This document shows positions 1 through 7,123 of a stretch of DNA of 64,000 nucleotides, piece after piece. The stretch is from JAHCHG01 sp041394845. GTDB taxonomy: Bacteria > Acidobacteriota > Blastocatellia > Pyrinomonadales > Pyrinomonadaceae. Below the pieces are notes generated by a model that was given only the letters and a program-made list of their open reading frames with translations, did no database searches and was not told where the DNA came from. The position numbers and the translations under genes are program-made. Numbering within the stretch: the first letter of the stretch is position 1; the number at the start of each line of letters is the position of its first letter. The stretch lies in contig JAWKHL010000003.1 of the NCBI GenBank assembly GCA_041394845.1, positions 186,001-250,000 of the forward strand. Direction: 5' to 3'.

Positions 1-391
1 CCCAGGTGATGTAGATCCGGCCCCGGTCGGTCATCCAGCCCGGTTTGCCGGAGGTGAAATGCTCGTTGGCATAGGCGATCCGCTCGTAATATTCTTCGCG
101 GAATTCGTTTTCCTCGGTATCCGGATTCGGGTCGCGCCGGTCCCAGAAATGTCCGATGAAGGCATCCCGCTCCTCATCGGTCGCCAATTTCTCAAAAGCC
201 TTTCTCTCTTCTTCGGTGATGATGTAAGGCACATCCTGATTGAGCCATTTTTTATAGGCGTCCTTTTTTTCCACTTTGGCGTTCCGCGGTTTGTCCTGAA
301 CGTCCTTGACCTGCGCCGAAATGCTCCCGGCGCTCATCAAGAGCACTGATGCCAAAACCATCAGAGAGCGAAACATTTTTCCGTTAGACAT
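1..391 (-). CDS. GWxTD domain-containing exported protein (C-terminus outside window)
   Basis: The window holds the first 130 residues; the 3' end runs off at base 1. An N-terminal hydrophobic segment (about residues 7-24, ending in ISAQ) looks like a signal peptide. It is followed by a charged region and the signature WDRRDPNPDTEENEF and GKPGWMTDRGRIYITW, which is the GWxTD motif typical of Acidobacteriota exported proteins of unknown function. The ATG at 391 is chosen because AAGGAG lies about 10 nt upstream; a second in-frame ATG at 376 lacks a well-spaced site. The family assignment comes from the motif; no biochemical role is known to me. Confidence 0.85.
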   Translation of the reverse strand, partial: MSNGKMFRSLMVLASVLLMSAGSISAQVKDVQDKPRNAKVEKKDAYKKWLNQDVPYIITEEERKAFEKLATDEERDAFIGHFWDRRDPNPDTEENEFREEYYERIAYANEHFTSGKPGWMTDRGRIYITW

Positions 392-455
392 ATTTGTAAT
401 TCTCCTTTTCAGCTTTTTACCGGAGACCGATCAAAAACATCTTCTTTTTATTTTT

Positions 456-723
456 GGTAGTGATCAAAAGTAATGCTGACAAATGAATGTCCCGCAGGGA
501 CTCTTGTCGTAATAGCCCGGCGATTGATCGCCGGGTACAGGTTCTCTCTCAGATCCATAGTCCTGAAAGGACGAAAGATAAATATGAATTTGGCAAATTC
601 GAGACTGTCCCTTCAGGACTTGACGACATCGGTTGCATAACCCCGGCGATCAATCGCCGGGCTATTTTCAGATGCTCCGTTGGAGCAATTAGATTTTGCT
701 CAGCATTACTTTTGATCACTACC
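456..723. repeat. 268-bp palindromic MITE-like element with perfect 24-bp terminal inverted repeats
   Basis: The ends at 456-479 and 700-723 are exact reverse complements (24 bp, containing GATCAAAAGTAATGCTGA). The interior is nested palindromes: CCCGGCGATTGATCGCCGGG at 516-535 and its exact reverse complement at 642-661, plus GTCCTGAAAGGAC at 560-572 opposed by GTCCCTTCAGGAC at 607-619, and GCTCCGTTGGAGC near 674-686. There is no transposase; a short open frame across it is only a by-product. It fills most of the 447-bp gene-free stretch 392-838; the remainder of that stretch shows nothing else I can name. Confidence 0.75.
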
Positions 724-838
724 TTATTTTTAACTGTTTAATTTGCAGAGACTTGTTTCTAACGGAAAAAGATGCGTCTGATCCGCCGAACAGTTGCTTG
801 AGGCGAAATTTGTTTGAATCTTTAAGCGGAAGGCCGGT

Positions 839-1153
839 TCATTTCATTTGACCGATCTTGTCGTGAATCAGGATCTCGATAATTTTGTTGAAGATGAGTT
901 TTTCGCCTTTTTTGAATGTCGAAATAATCACCAGCGGGAGATTGTTCGTTCCGGGATGAAAATAGATGTTGTGGACCTTACCATTTTTTCCCTTTTGCCG
1001 CCATTCAAGTTTTCTGATCCCGCCGAAGTTCTCCAAGAGTTTTCCGGCCTTCGGATTTTTCGACAGAAAAAACACTATCTCGCCCCTTAGTTCGGCGCCG
1101 AATTCCTTGTCGGCTCTCTGGATAAATTGACTGAATTCGATGACGGTTCTCAT
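839..1153 (-). CDS. RelE/HigB-like toxin-family protein, apparently without antitoxin
   Basis: The 104-residue product has the core of the RelE/HigB-like addiction toxin family: GGIRKLEWRQKGK followed by NIYFHPG, a hydrophobic LPLVIISTF strand and a KKGEKL motif. Such toxins are ribosome-associated mRNA interferases. The ATG at 1153 fits the usual N-terminus; no clear Shine-Dalgarno is seen. Partners in this family normally lie directly adjacent and carry an HTH domain, but there is no HTH gene on either side: downstream is the palindromic element and upstream is an unknown 162-residue protein. It may be an orphan or a decayed module. The activity is inferred from family resemblance only. Confidence 0.6.
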   Translation of the reverse strand: MRTVIEFSQFIQRADKEFGAELRGEIVFFLSKNPKAGKLLENFGGIRKLEWRQKGKNGKVHNIYFHPGTNNLPLVIISTFKKGEKLIFNKIIEILIHDKIGQMK

Positions 1154-1178
1154 AAAATAATGTAAATGATCCGAAAAT

Positions 1179-1200
1179 GCGGTTTGCTCAGGCAAACCGC
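1179..1200 (-). terminator. 9-bp perfect stem-loop between the unknown gene and the toxin gene
   Basis: GCGGTTTGC and GCAAACCGC flank a 4-nt loop immediately after the stop codon at 1201-1203. Read on the minus strand it is followed only by ATTTTCGG, so it is a weak terminator at best. It could instead be an RNA-processing hairpin or a repressor site just upstream of the toxin gene. Confidence 0.4.
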
Positions 1201-1689
1201 TTAAAACATAATTATCCAACAGCCATATTCTTCATCGGGATTCTTAATTCTTACTTTCCAGTTGCCTTTACCCATTAACCAATTCCTGAATTCATTATAC
1301 TTAGAGTCGGTTTCCTTAGTCGCATGAAAGAAAAAATCCGGCTTTAGGTATTTTGATTGTTTTGCCAAGGTAAGATAAACATGCGGCGGAGGTGAGTTTT
1401 GCTGACGCTCTAGCCATTCATCATCAATGACCAGATAAGGCTCCGAAGCGAGAATATCCGTATTGGTTAGCTCGAATACATAATTGCGCCATTGTTCCAG
1501 TAAGGCTAAAGCCGCATCACAAACCGACCAAAAATTGTCAGCATCTTCTAATTCGGGCAGATCGTCGATTGAATCAATGATATGCCGATCAAAATACCAT
1601 ACCTGATCGGCAGATAAGCGAAACTGCTCAATAATTTTTTCGACTGAATTTTCCCTGAGAATTTCTGTTTCCCAATCCTTGTAATTCAT
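1201..1689 (-). CDS. hypothetical protein
   Basis: I do not recognise this 162-residue acidic, soluble protein. It has no signal peptide or membrane segment and is rich in Trp and Tyr (for example WYFDRH, WSVCDAA, WRNYVFEL). ATG 1689 is used; an upstream TTG (1719) is possible but unlikely. It ends directly at a stem-loop preceding the RelE-like toxin gene, so the two may be co-transcribed. It has no helix-turn-helix that would make it an obvious antitoxin. Its size and composition are reminiscent of immunity-type or contact-system proteins, but that is only an impression. Confidence 0.6.
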   Translation of the reverse strand: MNYKDWETEILRENSVEKIIEQFRLSADQVWYFDRHIIDSIDDLPELEDADNFWSVCDAALALLEQWRNYVFELTNTDILASEPYLVIDDEWLERQQNSPPPHVYLTLAKQSKYLKPDFFFHATKETDSKYNEFRNWLMGKGNWKVRIKNPDEEYGCWIIMF

Positions 1690-1763
1690 ATCTGTTTTCA
1701 GTAATTTCTTAAATAACAATTAACCATTGACGATCAACGATTAACAAAAATTCTCCTGCGAAT

Positions 1764-2807
1764 TTACGCTGAAAACCGGTCGATGACCGTCACGCCGGTT
1801 CCCGCAAAGCTGTTCATATCGACCAGTTCTCCGACCGCTTCTTCGAGCGAAACGGTTTTGCCGATCAGTTCATCGGGGCGAAGTTTTCCGCGCCGGATCA
1901 TTTCCAGCATTTCCGTGTATTTATGGGCCTGCATTCCGTGACTGCCGAGGATTTCCAGCTCACCCGCGATGACCTTGTCGATCGGGATCGCCGTGTTCCG
2001 ATGTTCATTTTCCATCAAACCGACCTGAATGTGCCGGCCGCGTTTTCTCAAAGACGAGATCGAATTGAAACAGACCTCCGGATGCCCGAGCGCGTCGATC
2101 GAAACGTGCGCCCCGCCGCCGGTTATTTCCCGAACGGCTTCGATCGGGTTTTCCCTTGCCGAATTGACGACCGCGCAGGCGCCGACCGAGCGGGCGAATT
2201 CGAGTTTTTCGTCCGAAATATCAACCGCCACCACGTTGGCTCCGAGAGCCGAAGCGATCATCACCGCCGACAGACCGACCCCGCCGCAACCCGAAACGGC
2301 GACCCATTGACCGCCCTCGACCCGTCCCTGATGAACGACCGCCCGAAACGATGTGATGAAACGACAACCGAGAGAAGACGCCGTCAGAAAATCCATCTCA
2401 TCCGGCAGGCGAACCAGATTGACGTCGGCGTAATCGATCGCCACATATTCGGCGAACGCGCCCCAATGAGTGAAACCGGGCTGAAACTGGCGGTCGCAAA
2501 CCTGTTGCTGACCGGCCGCGCATTGCGGGCAAACGCCGCAACCGCCGACAAAAGGAACCGTCGCGCGGTCGCCCTTCTTCCAATTTTTGACGTTCCCTCC
2601 GACCTCTTCGACGATGCCCGCCAGTTCGTGCCCCGGAACGTGCGGCAGGGTTATGTCCGGATCGTTGCCCATCCAGCCGTGCCAGTCGCTCCGGCAGATC
2701 CCGCAGGATCGGACGCGCAGAACAACGCCATCCGGTTCGGGTTCGGGATCTGCCACTTCCCGCACCGTCGGAGTTTGTTTGAACTTTTCGTAAATGATCG
2801 CTCTCAT
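1764..2807 (-). CDS. zinc-dependent alcohol dehydrogenase (MDR family)
   Basis: This 347-residue medium-chain dehydrogenase would oxidise an alcohol (or reduce an aldehyde) with NAD(P). Catalytic zinc ligands are in CGICRSDWHGW and GHELAGIVEEVG. Structural-zinc cysteines lie in GGCGVCPQCAAGQQQVC, and the nucleotide-binding turn is GCGGVGLSAV near residue 170. ATG 2807 has AGGA eight bases upstream and begins 8 nt after the AhpD-like gene, so the two form an operon. No hallmark tells the substrate apart from other members of the family. Confidence 0.93.
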   Translation of the reverse strand: MRAIIYEKFKQTPTVREVADPEPEPDGVVLRVRSCGICRSDWHGWMGNDPDITLPHVPGHELAGIVEEVGGNVKNWKKGDRATVPFVGGCGVCPQCAAGQQQVCDRQFQPGFTHWGAFAEYVAIDYADVNLVRLPDEMDFLTASSLGCRFITSFRAVVHQGRVEGGQWVAVSGCGGVGLSAVMIASALGANVVAVDISDEKLEFARSVGACAVVNSARENPIEAVREITGGGAHVSIDALGHPEVCFNSISSLRKRGRHIQVGLMENEHRNTAIPIDKVIAGELEILGSHGMQAHKYTEMLEMIRRGKLRPDELIGKTVSLEEAVGELVDMNSFAGTGVTVIDRFSA

Positions 2808-2815
2808 TTTTTGTC

Positions 2816-3379
2816 CTAATCTTCTCCTTCTTCTGCTTCGTCCCAAAAATCTTCGAGCGGAACGCCCAGACCGTCGGCCAGGCGATTGACGAAAGCGTAA
2901 TAACTCGTCACCTGACAGATGTCCAGGATGGCCTCGTCGCTAAAACCTTTTTCGCGCAGGGCGGCGACATCCGCTTCGGTCATATTCCACGGCTCAAGCG
3001 TCAATTTGGCCGCGTATTCGAGCATCGCCCGGTCCTTTTCGCCGAGTCTGGCGGCGCGAAAATCTTTTTTCAATTGTTCGACCAGTTCCGCATCACCGGT
3101 CAGCCGACGGAGTCCCGCCCCGTGATGTTTCATTCAGTAAAAGCACCGGTTAAGGGCCGAGACCGCGACGGCGATCATCTCCCTTTTGACCCTCGGCAGA
3201 TCGCGACTGCTCCGCATCAGAGCCTTGTAAATCTCCAGATGTCCTTTGAAAGAGGCCGGGTTGAGGCTGTGGATCTTGAGAATATTATCCACGCCGCCCC
3301 ACGGTTCGATCGTTTTTTCATAAAGCTCTTTCAATTCGCCTTCCGCTTCGTTTTCATCAATGATTCTGATCCAGGCCAT
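2816..3379 (-). CDS. AhpD-like peroxidase-related enzyme, probable selenoprotein (in-frame TGA at 3134-3136)
   Basis: The frame reads through a TGA to give 187 residues, the normal length for the carboxymuconolactone decarboxylase/AhpD 'peroxidase-related' family. The TGA sits exactly where the resolving cysteine belongs: LNRCFY-U-MKHHG. With ATG 3379 (GAGG 8 nt upstream) the residues are E67, C79, U82 and H86. These have the same spacing as the mycobacterial AhpD relay E118, C130, C133, H137. The parts on both sides are conserved and continue without frame change, so decay is unlikely. Expected role: thiol/selenol-dependent peroxide reduction. It is the first gene of an operon with the zinc alcohol dehydrogenase. 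Sec insertion is inferred; SelB and tRNA-Sec are not in this window. Confidence 0.8.
3091..3127 (-). promoter_or_regulatory. candidate bacterial SECIS hairpin downstream of the TGA
   Basis: Six nucleotides after the TGA, CATCAC (3122-3127) can pair with GTGATG (3091-3096), with a further GG/CC pair and a small apical GAC/GTC helix. The position inside the coding region immediately 3' of the codon fits bacterial SECIS elements. The apical part is imperfect by eye, so folding should be computed. Confidence 0.4.
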
Positions 3380-3668
3380 CGGCAATTCCTCAAAGCAGAG
3401 GTCGGTCGGATTTTTTCAAATACTTGACACGACCTCGAAAAAAGAATAATAATCTTTAGCAAATTTTACGGTAGTTTGAACCTTTTACACTCTTTTTAAG
3501 ACCGAAAAGATTTTCTCACAAATAACCGAAAAACAGGAAAGTCTTAATTTTTTTCGCGGGCAGGGAACCCTTTTCCGGCTCAAACAACTCACGTTCCGGC
3601 GTCTTTGATCAAAGCTCTTTCACAAAGCGAACGGCGTCGGACCTTCGACACTCACATAGGAGGAAACT

Positions 3669-4547
3669 ATGAGACACTCACTAATCGTAATCTTCACCAT
3701 CATTCTCCTGAGCATCTCGCTCTACGGTCAACCGGCCAACACCGCCGGCAACTCATCCAAAGCATCGGAAGCGACCGGGGCCAAAACTCGCCAAAAGGCT
3801 TTTCGTCCGACCAAAGCGCAGATCATCGAAGCGCAGGAAAAACTCAAGGCCGCCGGAACCTACGCGGGCGAGGCGGACGGCAAATACAACGACGATTTTC
3901 GCGCCGCGCTCAGAGAGTTTCAGGAAAAGAATTCTCTGGAGCAAACCGGTCGTCTGGACGAGGCCACGCTCGGGAAAATGGGCATCGCGCTGACCGATAG
4001 GCAAAAGGGAATCGAACCGGCCGCCTCCGATAAACCGAAGCGCGTCGTTTTCCGGCCGACCAAAGAGCAGATCTCTGCGGCGCAGAGGATCTTAAAGCAA
4101 AACGGCTCTTTTCAGGGCGAGGAAACCGGCCGCTACAGCAACGAACTGCGGGCGGCGATCCGCGATTATCAATCGGCCAACGGGCTCAAACGAAAAGGGT
4201 CGCTCAACCGCGCCACACTGGAGAAAATGGGCATTGAACTGACCGAAGATCAAGCGGCCATTCCCGTCAATCCGAACGATCTGGCCTCGGCCGACGATGC
4301 CGGCGGGGCGCCGAAAAAACGCGGCCCCGTCTTCCGGGCGACCAAAGCGCAGATCACCGAGGTTCAGAACAAACTCAAGGCCGAAGGGCTTTACGCCGGA
4401 GAATCGGACGGCAAGTTCAACGACGATTTCCGCGCCGCCATCCGAAAATGGCAGGAGGCCAACGGCGTCAAATCGACCGGCACGCTCAACAAGATGACGC
4501 TCGAAGCGATGAAGATCGAACTGACCGACCGGCAAAAGGAAATGTGA
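3669..4547 (+). CDS. exported protein with three peptidoglycan-binding repeats
   Basis: A signal peptide (residues 1-20) precedes three copies of a PG_binding_1-like module at about residues 46-110, 130-196 and 222-290. Each begins FRPTKxQI or FRATKAQI and ends with a TLxxMxIxLTxxQ segment. The repeats suggest binding to cell-wall glycan strands in the periplasm; no catalytic domain is present. AGGAGG lies 5 nt before ATG 3669. The 289-bp upstream gap (3380-3668) contains a TTGACA at 3424 with a weak TAATAA 17 nt later, which might be its promoter. It stands alone, followed directly by a short-repeat tract. Confidence 0.88.
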   Translation: MRHSLIVIFTIILLSISLYGQPANTAGNSSKASEATGAKTRQKAFRPTKAQIIEAQEKLKAAGTYAGEADGKYNDDFRAALREFQEKNSLEQTGRLDEATLGKMGIALTDRQKGIEPAASDKPKRVVFRPTKEQISAAQRILKQNGSFQGEETGRYSNELRAAIRDYQSANGLKRKGSLNRATLEKMGIELTEDQAAIPVNPNDLASADDAGGAPKKRGPVFRATKAQITEVQNKLKAEGLYAGESDGKFNDDFRAAIRKWQEANGVKSTGTLNKMTLEAMKIELTDRQKEM

Positions 4548-4550
4548 TTC

Positions 4551-4583
4551 GATTTTGGATTTCGGATTTCGGATTTTGGATTT
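4551..4583. repeat. short tandem tract of GGATTTT/GGATTTC units
   Basis: Four degenerate 8-nt units starting four bases after the stop codon at 4547. It belongs to the dispersed intergenic family described in the findings. Confidence 0.75.
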
Positions 4584-4712
4584 GACGTCTTGGTTTGAGA
4601 TCCATTTCACTTTGAGGTTCGGGCCTTCGATCTGCCGGGATTCGGCGGATCGAAAGCCCGGACTTCGAATAAACCGGGCGATTGTTGATGAATTTCACTT
4701 CCGCCTTTCTAC

Positions 4713-5033
4713 TTATCTTCTCCGGCCTCTTCTTTCGTTGAGGATCGAGAGGGCCATCTGTCGCTCGTGCAGTTGTTTGGTCAGTTTTTTGACTTTGGAT
4801 TCTTCTTTTGAGATTTTTATTTTTTCCCTGAGATAACCGATTTCTTTTAGAATCTCGACCTCTTCGGGGACGAATTTGTTGGATTTGAGAAGCGAATAGC
4901 CGACCCGGAATTCGGCCGGCGTGTTGAAATATGCGGTCAGATCGATTGGCTTTCCGCGACCTTCAAGATTGTCGAACTCGCCGGCGGCGATCGCCTCGCG
5001 GATTATTTCTTCGACATTTTTGCCCGACAACAT
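4713..5033 (-). CDS. DUF1992 (DnaJ-C28-like conserved domain) protein
   Basis: The 106-residue protein is essentially one DUF1992 domain: EEIIREAIAAGEFDNLEGRG and GKPIDLTAYFNTP are the hallmark, followed by a lysine/glutamate-rich helical tail. The domain also occurs in eukaryotic DNAJC28, but its bacterial function is unknown to me. It is divergent from the desaturase-like gene with only 68 bp between the two starts. Confidence 0.88.
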   Translation of the reverse strand: MLSGKNVEEIIREAIAAGEFDNLEGRGKPIDLTAYFNTPAEFRVGYSLLKSNKFVPEEVEILKEIGYLREKIKISKEESKVKKLTKQLHERQMALSILNERRGRRR

Positions 5034-5101
5034 AACATCTTTATTGTAGCAAATAGGGTTTGGGTTTGGCCCGGTTTTGCGTTATATTTTTTTGAAAAAA
5101 T

Positions 5102-6334
5102 ATGAACGAAACGAACGTTTACGCCTATCTGACGCCGGTCGCGCTCGGGTTTATCGGGCTTGAGATGTTTTTCTGCTGGTTTTACAAAAAGAGCTACATC
5201 TCTTTCGCCGAGGCGGTCGCCAATTTCGGCACCGCGCTCGGCAATCAGACGATGAACGTGCTGGTGGCGGCCGGTGTTTATGTCGTTTACAGCTATCTGT
5301 GGGAGAATTTTCGCCTTTTTACCATCGAACTAAACTGGTGGACTTTTATTCTTCTGCTGGTGGGAGTCGATTTCGTTTTCTACTGGGTTCATCGCTGGGG
5401 ACACGCCATCAACATCATGTGGGCGGCTCATTCTCCGCATCATTCGGCCGAGGAGATGAATTTTTTCGTCGCCCTTCGCGCGAGCGTCACGCAACGTCTG
5501 ACCTCTTTCCTGTTTTTCTGGGTTCTGGTCATCATCGGTTTTACGCCGTTCGACGTTTATATGATGGCCGGGATTCACCTGTTCATCGCCTTCCTCCATC
5601 ACACCGAACTGGTCCCGAAACTGTGGCGGCCGATCGAATTGATCTTCACCACTCCGTCGCACCACCGCGTTCATCACGGCGTCAATTTTCAGTATCTGGA
5701 CAAGAATTTCGGCGAGTTTCTGATCATTTGGGATCGGATTTTCGGCTCTTTTGAAGAAGAAAAAGAAAAGGTCGTCTACGGCATCTACGATCACCCGCAA
5801 TCGTGGAATCCGATCGCCATCAACTTTCATTTTTACCGTGTTTTGTGGCGCTACGCGCGCGCAACTCCTTACTGGTGGGACAAAATGCGAGTCTGGTTCA
5901 TGCCGGCCGGGTGGCGACCGCGCGGGCTTCCCGAGGCCGAAAAGACTGAGATCACCGGCGAGAATCAGATCAAATTCCGCCCGCCGATGTTCGCCGGATC
6001 AAAACCCTATCTGGTCTTGCAGATCGTTCTGGGCGTCGCTTTGATGATGGGCGTCATTTCCAACGTCTTCGCCTGGAGCGCCGGGGCGCGCTGGACGGGA
6101 GCGTTTCTGCTCTGGTGGCAGATCATCAACTGGAGCGGCATTCTCGAAGCCAAACGCTGGCTCTGGATCTCGGAACTTCTCAGGATTCCGGCGACGACAC
6201 TTGCGGCGATCATATTCAGCGGTATCTTTGAACCCTCGGGTCTGTTGTTCACGCTCATCGCCGTCGCCTGTTTTTCGATCCTCTGGACCATTGCTTATTT
6301 CCGGCCCAACAGCCCGAAACTGGTTCCGGCCTGA
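5102..6334 (+). CDS. sterol desaturase / fatty acid hydroxylase family membrane protein, alkylglycerol monooxygenase-like
   Basis: This 410-residue integral membrane di-iron enzyme carries the eight-histidine signature HRWGH (near residue 98), HSPHHS, HHTEL and HRVHHG. It has a hydrophobic N-terminal half and a C-terminal extension with about four more membrane segments (residues 300-400). Length and the C-terminal extension resemble alkylglycerol monooxygenase (TMEM195) more than the shorter bacterial desaturases. It would use oxygen to hydroxylate a lipid, perhaps an ether lipid; the substrate is inference. ATG 5102 has no obvious Shine-Dalgarno. Confidence 0.88.
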   Translation: MNETNVYAYLTPVALGFIGLEMFFCWFYKKSYISFAEAVANFGTALGNQTMNVLVAAGVYVVYSYLWENFRLFTIELNWWTFILLLVGVDFVFYWVHRWGHAINIMWAAHSPHHSAEEMNFFVALRASVTQRLTSFLFFWVLVIIGFTPFDVYMMAGIHLFIAFLHHTELVPKLWRPIELIFTTPSHHRVHHGVNFQYLDKNFGEFLIIWDRIFGSFEEEKEKVVYGIYDHPQSWNPIAINFHFYRVLWRYARATPYWWDKMRVWFMPAGWRPRGLPEAEKTEITGENQIKFRPPMFAGSKPYLVLQIVLGVALMMGVISNVFAWSAGARWTGAFLLWWQIINWSGILEAKRWLWISELLRIPATTLAAIIFSGIFEPSGLLFTLIAVACFSILWTIAYFRPNSPKLVPA

Positions 6335-6412
6335 TCTCCTGCAAATAAAAGAACCTGTTTCGCCCAAAGCCCGTAAAGAAATCTGTTGACGATACGTTGT
6401 AAGAACTTTTCC

Positions 6413-6448
6413 AAAAATCCAAAATCCGAAACCCAAAATCCAAAATCC
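6413..6448. repeat. short tandem tract of AAAATCC units
   Basis: Inverse orientation of the dispersed GGATTTT family, lying in the convergent gap between two genes and ending 4 nt before the stop of the minus-strand gene. Confidence 0.7.
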
Positions 6449-6451
6449 CTC

Positions 6452-7018
6452 TCAGTCTCTTTCCAGATAAAACCGCCTGACCCTTTGGGCCAGATCGATC
6501 CGGCCCCACAGTTCGGAGACGAACATCTTGAAATCCGAGATGTTGATCCAGTATTTATCGCCGATCTCTTCATCTTCGTTGATCGGATGAACCACCGCCA
6601 GACCGAGCAGGCCGCCGACCAGCGTGTGGGGGATCAGCAATTTGCCGTCCTTGACCTCGAACGAAGGGCCGGCGTGAAAATCGAATTCGTCGGGCAGGCG
6701 CCCCAAAGCGATGGTCTTTTGCATGACCATCAGGACGATCTCCTCGGCGCCGTAATGAACGTTGAATTTCGGATCGATCCGTTTGATGCCCCACGGCACG
6801 TTCAGGGCCAGTGGCAACGCGCGCGGCAAACACATGAACAAGACCAGATCCCAGTTTTCCTTGATAAAACGCTTGAGGTCGTCCTCGGAAAGCCCGTCGC
6901 TTCCGGCGACTTTTTTGAGCGTTTCGGTTACGGCCGCGCAGGCCGAGACAAAGGCCATTTTATAAAGCCCCCGGTCGGTGCAGTCGATCCCTTCCTGAAC
7001 ATGTTCTCCGATGGTCAT
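6452..7018 (-). CDS. hypothetical protein
   Basis: I do not recognise this 188-residue soluble protein. The N-terminal third (EHVQEGIDCTDRGLYKMAF followed by SACAAVTETLKKVAG) looks helical. The rest is mixed, with conserved-looking LPDEFDFHAG and an acidic NEDEEIG stretch. ATG 7018 is preferred over a GTG at 7030 because GGAGG overlaps the latter. It is convergent with the desaturase-like gene and divergent from the DUF58 gene, so it is probably monocistronic. Confidence 0.7.
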   Translation of the reverse strand: MTIGEHVQEGIDCTDRGLYKMAFVSACAAVTETLKKVAGSDGLSEDDLKRFIKENWDLVLFMCLPRALPLALNVPWGIKRIDPKFNVHYGAEEIVLMVMQKTIALGRLPDEFDFHAGPSFEVKDGKLLIPHTLVGGLLGLAVVHPINEDEEIGDKYWINISDFKMFVSELWGRIDLAQRVRRFYLERD

Positions 7019-7105
7019 ATTTTCCGGCACCTCCGATTTCTTTTTTTACCGATTATATCCTAATTTATCGTCGCGGGAAGTTTCTCATAAACGGGAATGA
7101 TTCGG

Positions 7106-7111
7106 TATAAT
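7106..7111 (+). promoter_or_regulatory. candidate -10 element for the DUF58 gene
   Basis: TATAAT lies 12 nt before ATG 7124, inside a 6-bp hairpin TTCGGT/ACCGAA (7101-7119). No good -35 or Shine-Dalgarno is visible, so a nearly leaderless transcript is possible. Confidence 0.35.
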
Positions 7112-7123
7112 AAACCGAATTTT

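Noticed and set aside
487..741. 84-codon plus-strand frame inside the palindromic element
   Set aside because: Its sequence is dictated by the nested inverted repeats; no start site and no homology visible.
3134..3136. TGA in the AhpD-like gene as an ordinary nonsense mutation splitting it into two genes
   Set aside because: It falls precisely on the redox-active cysteine column with all other active-site residues intact and no other lesion; a random stop at that single codon is improbable.
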